A DNA stretch of 42,005 nucleotides from Lentisphaeria bacterium UBA1724 (GCA_002315885.1 DCIO01000004.1:1-42005); one strand, 5' to 3'; shown: positions 24,415 to 34,121, counted from the first letter of the stretch. The notes: generated by a model not told the origin, from the letters alone. A program made the numbers and translations.

Positions 24415-26007
24415 TTAGAGTAATCCGATAGCGCTGAGGAAGATGGCGACAATCGCCAGTGGTGCGATGTATCGGATTGCGAAAGCCCAGAGTGAGGAGA
24501 AGGTCAGGCCGTGTCGTTCAGCGGCGGCGCAGTATGCTTCGTCATCCAGGAGACCCGCGCTCCAGATAAGCAGGTTCTTGTCAGCGATCTTTTCTGCGCC
24601 CATGCGGAGTTCGTCGGTTGCTTTTCTGGTTGTCCATGCCCATCCGGCGAAGAGTGCGGTCAGCAGGGCGGTGATGGGCAGGATGAAGTTATTGCAGAAG
24701 GTATCCAGGAAGTCAAGCCAGTCTCCATTGGCGAGGGTTTCGCCGAAGAACCTTACGAGGAACTTGTGGACGGGTTCCAGGTTGGACCAATCCAGGATGG
24801 AGACGCATGAGAGGACACCAAAGAGTCCGATAATTACATAGACAAGGATGATTGCGCCGTGGCGTTTGAGTTTGGTGTGGTCCAGGAGGAAAGTCACACC
24901 GCATTCCATGAGTGAGGCAGCGCTGGTGAGTGCGGCGATGGCGAGCATGATGAAGAAGAGTCCGCTCCAGAGCCATCCCAGGGGGATTCTGTTGAAGGTG
25001 GCGGGGAGGACCTGGAAGACGAGTCCCGTGCCAGCGGCGGGATCCATGTTCATGGCGAAGACGGCGGGGAAGATAGCGACGCCCGCCAGGATTGCGCCCA
25101 GGGTATCCAGGGAGATGACGGAGAGTGCGGAGCTATAGAGGTTGTCGTGCTTGGTCTGGTAGCTGCCGTATGTGATGGAGATTGCCATTCCCAAGGAGAG
25201 GGAGTAGAAGGAATGTCCGATGGCCGCCAGGAAGACACTGGGCTGGAGTTTGGAAAAATCGGGGTGGAATAAGAAGGTCAGTCCTTTGGAGGCGCCAGGT
25301 AGGGTGAGGCTGCGGATGATGACAACGAGGAGTAGCAGGAAGAGCATTGGCAGGAGGATCTTGGACCAGCGTTCAATGCCGCCCTTGATGCCGCCCCAGA
25401 GCATGGCGGCGGAAAGTCCCAGGAAGACGAAGTGCCAGAGGACCACGCGCCAGGGAGTGCCCAGGAAGCCGATGAGTGCGTCCTTTGCGGCGGGCACCGT
25501 CTCCAGTTGCGCGAAGGAGTTGGGTTGGAAGGATTTGACCGTGTATTCGATAATCCATCCGCCGATGACGGAGTAGTAGGAGAGAATGATCATTGCCACA
25601 ATCAGTGCCAGGGGGCCTGCGCTCTTGAAGCCCCATTTGATCATGGCGAGACCTAGTCCGGCCACCAAGAGACCGCTACCGATGTGGTTGCTGAAGAGAA
25701 TGACGATGCCGCCGAAGAAGGTCAGGACGCCCAGGGTTCGGGAGAGCTTGGACTTCCCAGGGAAGATTTTGGCGAATGCTCCGACTGCGCCAGTCTGGGC
25801 ATTTCGTCCGATGGCCAGTTCGCAGACCATGATGGGGAGACCTACCAGCAGCACGCATGCCAGATAGACGACCAGGAATGCGCCGCCGCCGTTTTCGCCA
25901 GCGATGTATGGGAAGCGCCAGATGTTACCCAGGCCGATTGCACTGCCTGCGACGGAGAGGATGAACCCGAGTTTAGAGCCCCAGTTTTCACGTTGGATGT
26001 CAGACAT
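24415..26007 (-). CDS. Sodium-dependent transporter, SNF (neurotransmitter:sodium symporter) family
   Basis: About 12 membrane helices and the family start LSVAGSAIGLGNIWRFPY (18-35) place it with LeuT-fold NSS/SNF symporters. These import amino acids or related compounds with Na+. GENGGGAFLVVY follows in helix 1b-2, and FFIMLAIAALTSAASLME occurs in the expected helix-8 position. At 530 residues it has normal length. The gene follows the peptidase-U32-like gene by 39 nt and may share its transcript. The substrate cannot be predicted. Confidence 0.93.
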   Translation of the reverse strand: MSDIQRENWGSKLGFILSVAGSAIGLGNIWRFPYIAGENGGGAFLVVYLACVLLVGLPIMVCELAIGRNAQTGAVGAFAKIFPGKSKLSRTLGVLTFFGGIVILFSNHIGSGLLVAGLGLAMIKWGFKSAGPLALIVAMIILSYYSVIGGWIIEYTVKSFQPNSFAQLETVPAAKDALIGFLGTPWRVVLWHFVFLGLSAAMLWGGIKGGIERWSKILLPMLFLLLLVVIIRSLTLPGASKGLTFLFHPDFSKLQPSVFLAAIGHSFYSLSLGMAISITYGSYQTKHDNLYSSALSVISLDTLGAILAGVAIFPAVFAMNMDPAAGTGLVFQVLPATFNRIPLGWLWSGLFFIMLAIAALTSAASLMECGVTFLLDHTKLKRHGAIILVYVIIGLFGVLSCVSILDWSNLEPVHKFLVRFFGETLANGDWLDFLDTFCNNFILPITALLTALFAGWAWTTRKATDELRMGAEKIADKNLLIWSAGLLDDEAYCAAAERHGLTFSSLWAFAIRYIAPLAIVAIFLSAIGLL

Positions 26008-26046
26008 ATTGGGAAAGAATGCTTGTTGGAGAAATCGGCAGTCGAT

Positions 26047-28152
26047 TTAGCGCAATTGCCGATCGTAGTTGAAGAGGAAGGGCACCTTGGATTGTGTGAG
26101 AGCAGACAATGGCGATATCTCGCCAGAGTAGTCCGCTTCCAGATAAGCCGCGGTGACCTTTGCGGATTTGATGCCACGCCAATCGAAGGGCGTTTCGGGA
26201 CGGAGGGCGGTTAAGGCCCCCTCGTTCCTGGCAGTGAGGATTGTCTTTCGGGCATCCTGGAAGGGTATGCCGGGAGCGCCGTTCTGAGCGGGGGCGAACG
26301 CCTCGGATAATTTGGTCCGAGTGACCATGAGTGCGGGTCTTCCGTAGACCTGCACCGAGAGAGGAAATTCGGAGAGCGAGACCAGGTCTTCCAGTTGTTC
26401 CTGGTCAATCTCGCAGGAAACTGCACACCACTGGGCGCCAAGAGATGCCAGCATTCGGACCGCAAGTGGATTCAAGACCGCCAGCCCCTGTCCGGTGACA
26501 AAGCCCACGGCGGCATCGTGAGCCAGTTGCAGGGTATCCCAGGAGTTGACTTCTACTAGCAAGTCGTTTTCTGCCGCGAAGTCAAACAATGCTTTCAGGG
26601 CAGGGAGCTCTTCTTCGTAGCAGACGGCCGGGAACGCCAGAATGACCTCCTGACGATGTTCGGTGGGGAAAGAGTCGATGGCTTTCCGGATATCGGCGGG
26701 GGTGTCTTTGGCTGTCACAGTCAAGACCACGCGGCACTTCTCGCAGCAGAAATCGCGCCAGTGGTCTGCCAGGAGTTTCGCCTGTCGGAGTGAGAAACGC
26801 ACGAGATTTGGGGGTGTTCCCAAGGTCCTGCGGTTGAGTGTGCTGCGTTCGCCGATGGTTTGGGCGCTAACCACTTCCTCGGGAAGAGTAATCCGGATAT
26901 TCCCGTCGTCCTCTTTGGTTGCCTGTCGCAGGAAATCGCTGATGTTTTGGAGAATAGTGTCCTCGCAGCGTCGTGGAAGAAGTGTCTCTCCCAGGTCATC
27001 GGGGCAGTGGAATTCCGTAGCGGCTTCCTGTGGCAGACGTCCCAGGAGAGAATCCAAGATTTGGCAGAGTTTCACAGCGCGTCGTGGATTCGGGATGCGC
27101 TGGAAGGGGATTCTGAAGGAATTAGTGGCATTGCCGAAGGTGCAGGCAAATTCGGTGCCTCCTTGGGCATCTTTTGCCACATTGACGTCCAGGCAAGGCG
27201 CTTCTTCTGCGTCCTCTGGACTACTGCAGCACCCCGCGCAGAACTGCGCTTTCAGGGATTTTGCCCGTCCCTGCAGACCATCGGTGAGATCGTTGAATTC
27301 CGCATCGTAGTATGCCTTGGTGAGAGTCCGTCCTGTATAGCCGCCAAGTTCATTGGCCTCTTGCCGCAACACGCTCAAATCTGCTTTCGCGTCATGGGCG
27401 CGACGGTATAGGTCCACTGCCTGACCGACCCAACTGGCGGATTTCAGGCGTCCTTCGATTTTCATGGATGCCACACCGAGTTTGGAGAGTGCGGGTAGTT
27501 CTTCCACAAGGCAGAGATCTTTCATGGAAAGGGGATGGGCTTCCCGAGATTCGGGGGCAGTGCTCTTCCATCCAACGCGGCAGGGTGATGCACAAGCGCC
27601 GCGGTTACCACTGCGACCCCCGACCCAACTGGAAAGGAGGCATCGTCCAGAGGAACAGAAGCAGAGCGCGCCCTGCCCAAAGACCTCAATGGCGATGCCA
27701 TCTATGCCACAACAGGCGGCAATTTCCTGACGGGTCAGTTCACGTGCTAGGACTACACGGTCGCAGCCTAATTCCCGTGCCATGCGCACGCCTGCGCTGG
27801 AGGAGACTCCCGACTGGGTGCTCAGATGGAATTCCAGACGCGGAAAATACGACTGTAGCGCCAGCACCGCGGGGTCCCGCACGATGACCGCGTCCACCCC
27901 GCATTCCTGAGCGAAGGCAAGGGTCCGTGCCGCCAGGCCTGTCTCTCGGGCAGAGAGATCGATATTCAGGGTCAGGTGCGCCTTTGCGCCTTTTGCGTGG
28001 ATTTTCTGAACTACGCCGGGTAAATCCTCTTGGCAGAAATTCTTTGCCCCCCGTCGTGCGTTTAATTTTTTGAGTCCGAAATAGACTGCGTCAGCGCCCG
28101 CGTCCAATGCGGCATCCAATGTATTTGCATTGACAGGGGCGAGGATTTCCAT
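26047..28152 (-). CDS. Peptidase U32 / RlhA-like RNA-modification protein with DUF3656
   Basis: The N-terminal U32 domain starts MEILAPVNANTLDAALDAGA and keeps the cysteine cluster: C164, C166, C171, C187 and C191 within GQGALCFCSSGRC and GNRGACASPCR. In related proteins (TrhP, RlhA, UbiU) such cysteines hold an iron-sulfur cluster. The length (701 residues; RlhA about 650) and the C-terminal extension match the RlhA branch, which makes 5-hydroxycytidine in 23S rRNA using prephenate. Old annotations call these collagenase-like proteases. No ribosome-binding site is seen. The exact RNA target is unproved. Confidence 0.85.
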   Translation of the reverse strand: MEILAPVNANTLDAALDAGADAVYFGLKKLNARRGAKNFCQEDLPGVVQKIHAKGAKAHLTLNIDLSARETGLAARTLAFAQECGVDAVIVRDPAVLALQSYFPRLEFHLSTQSGVSSSAGVRMARELGCDRVVLARELTRQEIAACCGIDGIAIEVFGQGALCFCSSGRCLLSSWVGGRSGNRGACASPCRVGWKSTAPESREAHPLSMKDLCLVEELPALSKLGVASMKIEGRLKSASWVGQAVDLYRRAHDAKADLSVLRQEANELGGYTGRTLTKAYYDAEFNDLTDGLQGRAKSLKAQFCAGCCSSPEDAEEAPCLDVNVAKDAQGGTEFACTFGNATNSFRIPFQRIPNPRRAVKLCQILDSLLGRLPQEAATEFHCPDDLGETLLPRRCEDTILQNISDFLRQATKEDDGNIRITLPEEVVSAQTIGERSTLNRRTLGTPPNLVRFSLRQAKLLADHWRDFCCEKCRVVLTVTAKDTPADIRKAIDSFPTEHRQEVILAFPAVCYEEELPALKALFDFAAENDLLVEVNSWDTLQLAHDAAVGFVTGQGLAVLNPLAVRMLASLGAQWCAVSCEIDQEQLEDLVSLSEFPLSVQVYGRPALMVTRTKLSEAFAPAQNGAPGIPFQDARKTILTARNEGALTALRPETPFDWRGIKSAKVTAAYLEADYSGEISPLSALTQSKVPFLFNYDRQLR

Positions 28153-28169
28153 ATAATAGTTGTAAAATG

Positions 28170-28215
28170 CTAGAAAGAAAAGACCCCCGTGCTCTATGGA
28201 AGAGACCGCGGGGGT
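28170..28215 (-). terminator. Terminator of the DUF481 gene
   Basis: Arms ACCCCCG (28183-28189) and CGGGGGT (28209-28215) pair, with a CTCT/AGAG inner stem. On the - strand the hairpin leads into a T/C-rich run (28170-28182). It ends the outer-membrane gene and lies just before the U32-like gene. Confidence 0.78.
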
Positions 28216-28232
28216 AACGAGGAGCTATGCTC

Positions 28233-29279
28233 TTATTTCCACTTGAAGACCATCTTGGCGAAGTAGCTGGTGTCCATACGGTCTGCGCCTTGTGCGGTGC
28301 GGCTGTTGTATTCGTTCAGGATACCCAGGCGGAGGCTCAGAGGATACTGGAAGAGCACGGGGATATCCAAGGAGGATTCGTGGAGGACGCGGTAGTCGTG
28401 GATGTTGTCGAAGGTAGGCTGATAGGTCAGCATGGTGACCCACTTGCCCCATTCCTGGATGTCGCGCTCATAGCGCAGGCTGGCTTCGGCGCCCGTGGCG
28501 TCATTGTGGCTGCCATCGGTGTATTTGCGGGTCACGCCAGTGAGACCGGCGCGGAAGCGGAGGCTGGTGTTGGCCTCTTCGAAGAAGTAGTAGCCGAGAC
28601 CTGCGCCGAACGCATTGCGGAGGCGAAGACCGCTGGTGGTCTGCTGCTCGATTTCATAGTTGGCATACCAGTTGGCCTTGGATTCGTTGAGCTTGCGCTC
28701 ATAGTCAACACCGCCGATGTATTTTTTGGTGTTGGTGTTGTGGTTCTCACGACCATAGTTCGCCATGGCATAGAGCTTCAGCTTGTCCACGGGTCCAACC
28801 AGGTTCGCGATGATGCCAGCACCACCATTGAACTTCTCGGAGTTGCCAGTCTTCCCCGCGATGTCCACGGAGAATTCGCCATCCCATTTGCGCTTGGGGG
28901 GCAGGGTGGGGTCTTCCATGCCTTCTGTCCACAGATACTTGATGTTGGTCAGGGGCAGGGCGACGGGATTCTGGGCGGTTGTTTCTGCGGCGACGGCTTC
29001 GCCTTCGGTGCCCGTGGCGGCTTCGCGGGTGGTAATCTTGCCAGTGACGCGGGTGCCGTCTTCCGTGGCGATTTCCACTGCGCCAACCGTATTCAGCTTG
29101 ACAATCTTGTCGGCGGGAATCTTGATTTCACCTGCAAAATCCGTGGTGACGACTGCAGTGCCGCCAGTGATGCTCTTGAGGGTACCGTTGATGACAGAAC
29201 CGTCAGCCAGGGTCAGACGGTCAGCATAGAGGGCGAATGCCGCCAGTGCGCAGGTCAAAGAGAGTAGAAACTTTTTCAT
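28233..29279 (-). CDS. DUF481 outer-membrane beta-barrel protein (YdiY-like)
   Basis: A signal peptide (cut after ALYAD or close by) is followed by a small all-beta domain (about 20-100) with DRLTLADGSVINGTL, the sort of segment that resembles an LSm/PQQ-like fold. The C-terminal 230 residues are a barrel with repeated amphipathic strands (GYYFFEEANTSLRFRAGLTG, WVTMLTYQPTF) ending in VFKWK, an aromatic-terminated outer-membrane signal. That is DUF481, known from E. coli YdiY. Its role is unknown. The protein supports a diderm envelope for the host. It is a single-gene unit with its own terminator. Confidence 0.86.
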   Translation of the reverse strand: MKKFLLSLTCALAAFALYADRLTLADGSVINGTLKSITGGTAVVTTDFAGEIKIPADKIVKLNTVGAVEIATEDGTRVTGKITTREAATGTEGEAVAAETTAQNPVALPLTNIKYLWTEGMEDPTLPPKRKWDGEFSVDIAGKTGNSEKFNGGAGIIANLVGPVDKLKLYAMANYGRENHNTNTKKYIGGVDYERKLNESKANWYANYEIEQQTTSGLRLRNAFGAGLGYYFFEEANTSLRFRAGLTGVTRKYTDGSHNDATGAEASLRYERDIQEWGKWVTMLTYQPTFDNIHDYRVLHESSLDIPVLFQYPLSLRLGILNEYNSRTAQGADRMDTSYFAKMVFKWK

Positions 29280-29405
29280 GACTGATTGAATGAATTATTG
29301 TTGGGGAGGAAAAGAAACGCGACGTACTATAACCTTTTGTCAGTACTCCGCTGGACAAAAACGAACAAATGCGAAAAATGATGTGTCTGAGAAACGGCTG
29401 GGAAA

Positions 29406-30146
29406 CTATCTTGACATACAGAGGCAAATGACGGATGCCGCGATGACGCAGATTTCTGGGATGACGAGATGGAGCCATTTCATTTTTTCTCCAGGCGTTC
29501 TGCACCACCATGCGACCGCGGGAATGGTTGGGATCAGGATTGCACCCCAGAGACTGGCTCCCAGTGCGACAAATCCCGCTATTCCCGAAATGAACATCCA
29601 GGGAAGCCATTTAGGGGAGGCGCAGTATGTGGCGGCCCACAAGGAGATGTAGATAAATAGCGATACGGCGATGGCTCCCCGCATGGCAGGGGTCATAACT
29701 GCTTCGATGCTACTGGGCCAGATGGCCATGAGGAACGCGAACCCGACAGCATAATGACCCGCGACGCGCAATCTTCGGAGAAGGAGCCACAGGAAAGCGG
29801 TCTTGGCCAATTGTGCCAGAAGGCTGTGCAAGCGGTAGAATACCAGGTAGTCGCTTCCGAAAGTGAAATAGTCCGCACTCAAGGAAACGATGGGGGTCGG
29901 CGTGTAGTCCTGGTCAGCGCCACTTGGTTTGGAGAAAGCGATCTGGACAGAACGCACGAAGGACTTTTTGCTTGGCGGTTCCCATGAGACCGGGCGCTTG
30001 GAAACCATCACTGGCAGGAAAAGCATCATCAAAAAGACGAGCATGGATGCCAGGATGACAAAGTCAGACGAGCCCTGTCGCCTTCTGCGTGGGCGTGGGT
30101 CATCTTGGTCAATGGCGTTTCGTTGTTGGTACGTGTTTTGATACAT
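29406..30146 (-). CDS. Multi-spanning membrane protein of unknown function
   Basis: A basic, Arg-rich N-terminus (DDPRPRRRRQG) leads to a hydrophobic helix (about 28-48), a polar loop of 60 residues with no motif I know, then four or five more helices to the C-terminus. The first helix and positive N-terminus suggest the N-terminus stays in the cytoplasm. It starts 5 nt after the stop of the RfaE/nitroreductase gene and so belongs to the same transcript. It is not recognisable as a transporter or enzyme. Confidence 0.6.
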   Translation of the reverse strand: MYQNTYQQRNAIDQDDPRPRRRRQGSSDFVILASMLVFLMMLFLPVMVSKRPVSWEPPSKKSFVRSVQIAFSKPSGADQDYTPTPIVSLSADYFTFGSDYLVFYRLHSLLAQLAKTAFLWLLLRRLRVAGHYAVGFAFLMAIWPSSIEAVMTPAMRGAIAVSLFIYISLWAATYCASPKWLPWMFISGIAGFVALGASLWGAILIPTIPAVAWWCRTPGEKMKWLHLVIPEICVIAASVICLCMSR

Positions 30147-30151
30147 TTATG

Positions 30152-31180
30152 CTACCAGGCATTCAAATGGACTTGTGCGGGATCGTAGTTGGTGCGGGGC
30201 GCTTTCTTTTCTGCCGTCCATCCGAGTGCAACACATGCGACGGGGATGACCTCCTGGGGCAGGCTCAAGATGTTCTTGATTGCGTCCATGCGTTCCTGGC
30301 GTGGGTGGACACCGAGCCAGCATGCTCCCAATCCCATCATGGAAGCCGCCAGCAAAAGATTTTCTACGCAAGCTGCACAATCCTGCAGGAGATAAGATAA
30401 TAGTTCCCCGCAACTCCGGCGGATGTCTCCGCAAATTAAGATACCCGCGGGGGCGTTTGCCAGGAAGCTCCCGTTGGGAAGGACTGCGGCGATTTTCTTG
30501 CGTAGGTCGCTATCCGTGAGGAGAATGAATTCCGCGGGGTAGCATGCTTTTGCCGAGGGGGCGGCCATGGCGGCTTCGAGAAGCAGTCCCAGGTCGTGGG
30601 TAGAGACTTCCCGTGGAAGGAAATCCCGGATGGAACGGCGCTGGAAAATTGGCATCAGCTTCTTGTCTAGAGACACATCCTTTGTGACATCTTCACCCGA
30701 ATGGGTTTCGGAAAGGATTCGCTTGACGATTCCGGAGGTGGAACATCCGGGGACCAGGGGGAGGATTTTGATTTCGCTGCCGCAGGCCTGGAGGGCGGAA
30801 AATTCATCCCTGTCCAGAGTGGCTGGGGTGTAGTCGCCACCCTTGACATAGATGTCTGGTGCGGCGGCACGCAGTGCGTCAGTGGCTTTGGGGCCCTTGA
30901 AGATGCTGACTGCACCAACGCATTCCAGGGCGGCCAGCATTGTGGCACGGTCGGCCTCGGCGTTAATGGGGCGTGTAGGGCCCTTCAGAGCCGTGACGCT
31001 GGCATCGTCATTCACGAGCACCAGAAGCACATCTCCCAAAGAAGCCGCCTGGGCGAGATATTCCGCATGTCCGCGGTGCATCAAGTCGAAAACGCCGTTT
31101 GTGACAACCAGGCGTTTCCCTGTGGCGCGGAATGCTTCCCGCCAGGCAGGTAGTTCTTCTATGGGGATGATTTTCTTCAT
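30152..31180 (-). CDS. Fusion of RfaE domain II nucleotidyltransferase and nitroreductase
   Basis: Residues 22-155 match RfaE domain II (HldE C-terminal, heptose-1-phosphate adenylyltransferase): VVTNGVFDLMHRGHAEYL (25-42), NDDASVTALKG (57-67), YVKGGDYTP (111-119) and CSTSGIVKRI (146-155). The HRGH replaces the usual HAGH. A 20-residue linker follows. Residues 176-342 match a nitroreductase-fold FMN protein: RRSIRDFLPREVS (181-193), AAPSAKACYPAEFILLTD and a final CVALGWTAEKK. The two halves are on one continuous frame with no stop. It lies 18 nt after the GreA-like gene. What the pairing does is unknown; neither partner is truncated. Confidence 0.85.
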   Translation of the reverse strand: MKKIIPIEELPAWREAFRATGKRLVVTNGVFDLMHRGHAEYLAQAASLGDVLLVLVNDDASVTALKGPTRPINAEADRATMLAALECVGAVSIFKGPKATDALRAAAPDIYVKGGDYTPATLDRDEFSALQACGSEIKILPLVPGCSTSGIVKRILSETHSGEDVTKDVSLDKKLMPIFQRRSIRDFLPREVSTHDLGLLLEAAMAAPSAKACYPAEFILLTDSDLRKKIAAVLPNGSFLANAPAGILICGDIRRSCGELLSYLLQDCAACVENLLLAASMMGLGACWLGVHPRQERMDAIKNILSLPQEVIPVACVALGWTAEKKAPRTNYDPAQVHLNAW

Positions 31181-31198
31181 CGGATTCGGGGGTGTCGA

Positions 31199-33586
31199 TT
31201 ACTTGCGGAAGAATTCCAGCAACTCGTCGGAGAGTTTTTCGATCTTGACAATCGTGGCTTCGTCACCAGCAGGGAGAACGACGGTGTCGTCGACTTTGTT
31301 GGAGAGGAGGACGCGTCCCATGGGTGAGGCGTATGAGAACCATCCCTTCTCGGTGTCGGTGTCGAAGAGTCCCAGCAGGGTGACTACTTTCTGTTTCCCA
31401 TCCTGCAAAGCCAGTGTGACGACAGTGCCAGGAATGATGCGGTCCTTGACATCCTGGTCGGCGAAGTCGATGGGACGGCAAGTATTGAGGTCGCGTTCCA
31501 TCTGGCTACGGCGCTGGTTGAGTTGGCGCTGCTGTTCCTTGGCGTATTTGTACTCGGAGTTTTCGGAGAGGTCGCCACGGGAGCGTGCTTCCTCGATGGC
31601 CGCGGTATTGGCGGGAATCGTCTTCTCCACCAGGGTCTTCAGGTCTTCCTGGAGACGTAGGATGCTGTGGATGGAGGAGATACGATCCAGGGTCTCCTGA
31701 ACCGTTGCGGAGGCGTTCTCTTCCACGATTTCACGGGCTTCGGGATAAAGCCGGACAATCTTCACGAGAACGGAGGTCTTTTCGCTGGGGTCCAGCAAGG
31801 ACAAGCGCTTGACGCAGACCACCAGGTTGGAGATTGCCTTGGAATCACCCTGTTTCATGAGGGCTTTCTGGAACTCGGGGTCATCCTTGAGAAGTTTGTG
31901 GAGGTCCCGCTGACTCTTGAGGTAGTTACCCTTGAGGTCTTGATGGAGAGTCCTGAAGAGAAGGCTGCTGTCCGCCAGGATGTCCTCGCGTTTTGCCATG
32001 TCATTCAGATACTCCTTGACTTCGCTATCCGTCATCTTCATGAAAGCCTGGAAAGCATTGCGCTTTTCTGCGTCATTCAGGTATGCCTTGAGCTTTTCGG
32101 TAGTCAGGATTGCCTCGTCAGCAATTTTCTGTTCTGCCAGGAAGCGTTTGCGTTTCGTTGCGTTGAGGCAGTAGTTTTTCCAGAGCCACTCATAGTGGTC
32201 AGCGGTGGGAATGCCGTTCTTGAAATCCTGGCAGACGCGTTCCTGGAAGTGCTTGCGCTCTTCTTTGGAGGTAAGGAGCTGTTCGGTGTGGGCCCACAGG
32301 CGGAAGGGCATCAGCATGGTGCCGTCAATGAGGAACTTTTCCCCGACGAGGGTCTTGACCAGCTGCATCCAGGGCAGCACCTGCTTGCCAGGAAGACTGT
32401 CCGTGACACTGGCAAAGGCGGTCAGGCACTTGGCGATGATGCTGTCGGCATCCTTGATGAACTCGTTCTTCGCAATTTCCTGTCCCAGCAAGTCCTTGAG
32501 GATTCCAGTGAGCTTTTCGCAAATCGTGGGTTCCTTGCAGAGCAACGCCACCACATTCGCCCACCGGACGGTCAGTTCCGTATGCTCGCCTTTGATGTAT
32601 GACTGCTTCAGACGGTCTACGTCTCTGCTCAAAATCTTTGTGATGTTATCCCAATTGATATCGGGGAGATCAAGGACGGCCGAGGCAGCGGGGGCGGCAG
32701 GAAGCTCTTGCTTGGCTGCCTTGCTGCCCTTGGTTTTCTTGGGGGGCTCCAGGCGGTTCTCCAATTCCAGCAGAGAGCGGCTTGCATCCCAGCGGGAAGC
32801 GGCCTGTTTCGCAGCCTCGGCGGCCTTGATTTCTTCTTCCGCATAGAGCTTCTTGTATTCGTCTGCGGAATAGAATTCAGGCACGAGGAGGTTTTTGATG
32901 AAGTTATCCCCGAGGTCCCTTGCGTAGATAAAGCCCTTCTTTGCCTCGGTGAACAAGTCGTTTTCGCCGGAGAAGGTGATATGTTCCTTCTTCAGAAACT
33001 TATCCATGGCGCTGTCAGCGGGAACGACTGCCTCGTCCTTGAGGAACGCTGCTAGTTTGACCAGGCGGTCCTTGTCCCCTTGGTTGAGTTTGACTTCGCC
33101 AGTGGTTTCGTCAAACGCCAGGATTTTGCCGAAGCCGTTTGTCACGTCCCAGCAGGTGATGCCAGTAGTGATCTCGCTGTAAAGACGTAGTCTGTTTGCT
33201 ACCACATGTCGGCTGGTGTTGGTGTCGTTGCGGCCGAGTGCGTCAAGGAGTGCACGTGGGTTGTCAAGCTTTGGGAAATCAACTTTGATGAGCTGGAGGT
33301 ACAGTTTGCTCAGGTCGTCGGAATCCAATCCCACATTAAGCATCGCCATGAGGAGCGCGTGCTGTTCTGGGGAGAAATCGGAATTGCCCTGGAGTCCGGC
33401 GAAGATTTTCTCGACCTTTTCGCACCAGGTGTTGCGGGTATAAGCGACCCACTGTGGCGCTTTGGAGGGGGCGTTGTTCAGGGATTCGGCCAGGACTGCG
33501 AGTGCGGGAGCAGTCCCTTTGGCTGCCGCGTCAAAGAACGGCTCGAGTTCCTTGATTTTCAGATAAGAGGGGGTGGTGGATGCCAT
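31199..33586 (-). CDS. greA: Long GreA/GreB-family transcript-cleavage factor
   Basis: The last 157 residues (about 639-795) are a full GreA: a coiled coil with RGDLSENSEYKYAKEQQ, keeping the acidic residues of the loop that enters the RNA-polymerase channel, then the FKBP-like domain SYASPMGRVLLSNKVDDTV. Typical GreA is about 160 residues. Here about 640 helical residues precede it, with a KKEHITFSGENDLF stretch and no domain I know. Chlamydial GreA has the same arrangement (about 715 residues), so this is a PVC-lineage trait. AAGGAAG precedes ATG. The N-terminal part may tether the factor or bind nucleic acid; this is inference. Confidence 0.88.
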   Translation of the reverse strand: MASTTPSYLKIKELEPFFDAAAKGTAPALAVLAESLNNAPSKAPQWVAYTRNTWCEKVEKIFAGLQGNSDFSPEQHALLMAMLNVGLDSDDLSKLYLQLIKVDFPKLDNPRALLDALGRNDTNTSRHVVANRLRLYSEITTGITCWDVTNGFGKILAFDETTGEVKLNQGDKDRLVKLAAFLKDEAVVPADSAMDKFLKKEHITFSGENDLFTEAKKGFIYARDLGDNFIKNLLVPEFYSADEYKKLYAEEEIKAAEAAKQAASRWDASRSLLELENRLEPPKKTKGSKAAKQELPAAPAASAVLDLPDINWDNITKILSRDVDRLKQSYIKGEHTELTVRWANVVALLCKEPTICEKLTGILKDLLGQEIAKNEFIKDADSIIAKCLTAFASVTDSLPGKQVLPWMQLVKTLVGEKFLIDGTMLMPFRLWAHTEQLLTSKEERKHFQERVCQDFKNGIPTADHYEWLWKNYCLNATKRKRFLAEQKIADEAILTTEKLKAYLNDAEKRNAFQAFMKMTDSEVKEYLNDMAKREDILADSSLLFRTLHQDLKGNYLKSQRDLHKLLKDDPEFQKALMKQGDSKAISNLVVCVKRLSLLDPSEKTSVLVKIVRLYPEAREIVEENASATVQETLDRISSIHSILRLQEDLKTLVEKTIPANTAAIEEARSRGDLSENSEYKYAKEQQRQLNQRRSQMERDLNTCRPIDFADQDVKDRIIPGTVVTLALQDGKQKVVTLLGLFDTDTEKGWFSYASPMGRVLLSNKVDDTVVLPAGDEATIVKIEKLSDELLEFFRK

Positions 33587-33601
33587 TTTGTCTTCCTTTG
33601 G

Positions 33602-34117
33602 TTATTGATGTAGGAAAGGTTTTGTATGCCAGTGATTGAAGTGATCGTGATTGCTTTTGATATTCTCCGCAATTTTGGTTGCGTCATAGAGATTCCAGAG
33701 TGGTTCAATAATCAGGATATCCTGGTCGCGCATCTCGGGAGAAAAATGGGAAAATCCAATGTAAGTGCCATCCACAACGACCGCGTATGGTACGCCGAGA
33801 TTGGATCCTGCGGTATGATGCATCAATGCCAAATACCACATTTCCACGGAGATGCGCAAACCGTATTTCCCTTCTTCATTGGGGCCATAGACTTCGCCGT
33901 CCAGGAAGCATCGTGCATCCAGAAATGCAACGGTGTCGATGGTATAACGGAGGTCACGGGAGGAATTTCGGACGCCTTTGGTCAGTCCTTCGCCGACGGT
34001 CGGGCTGGAGAATTCGTGTAGGGAGAGCACGAATGCGGGGACATACGAGGAACTTTGGCAGGATGTGGAAAAGAAGACCAACAGTGCCAGGCATAGAATG
34101 GAGAGTAGTGCTTTCAT
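33602..34117 (-). CDS. Putative lipoprotein
   Basis: A hydrophobic leader (MKALLSILCLALLVFF) ends in STSC with Cys at 20, an acceptable lipobox. The mature 151 residues contain RYTIDTVAFLDARCFLDGEVYG and MWYLALMHHTAG and match no family I know. The start is chosen at the leader; an ATG 14 codons upstream would bury it. It lies 4 nt after the sigma-54 activator and 15 nt before the GreA-like gene, within one likely transcript. Confidence 0.7.
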   Translation of the reverse strand: MKALLSILCLALLVFFSTSCQSSSYVPAFVLSLHEFSSPTVGEGLTKGVRNSSRDLRYTIDTVAFLDARCFLDGEVYGPNEEGKYGLRISVEMWYLALMHHTAGSNLGVPYAVVVDGTYIGFSHFSPEMRDQDILIIEPLWNLYDATKIAENIKSNHDHFNHWHTKPFLHQ

Positions 34118-34121
34118 GGCG

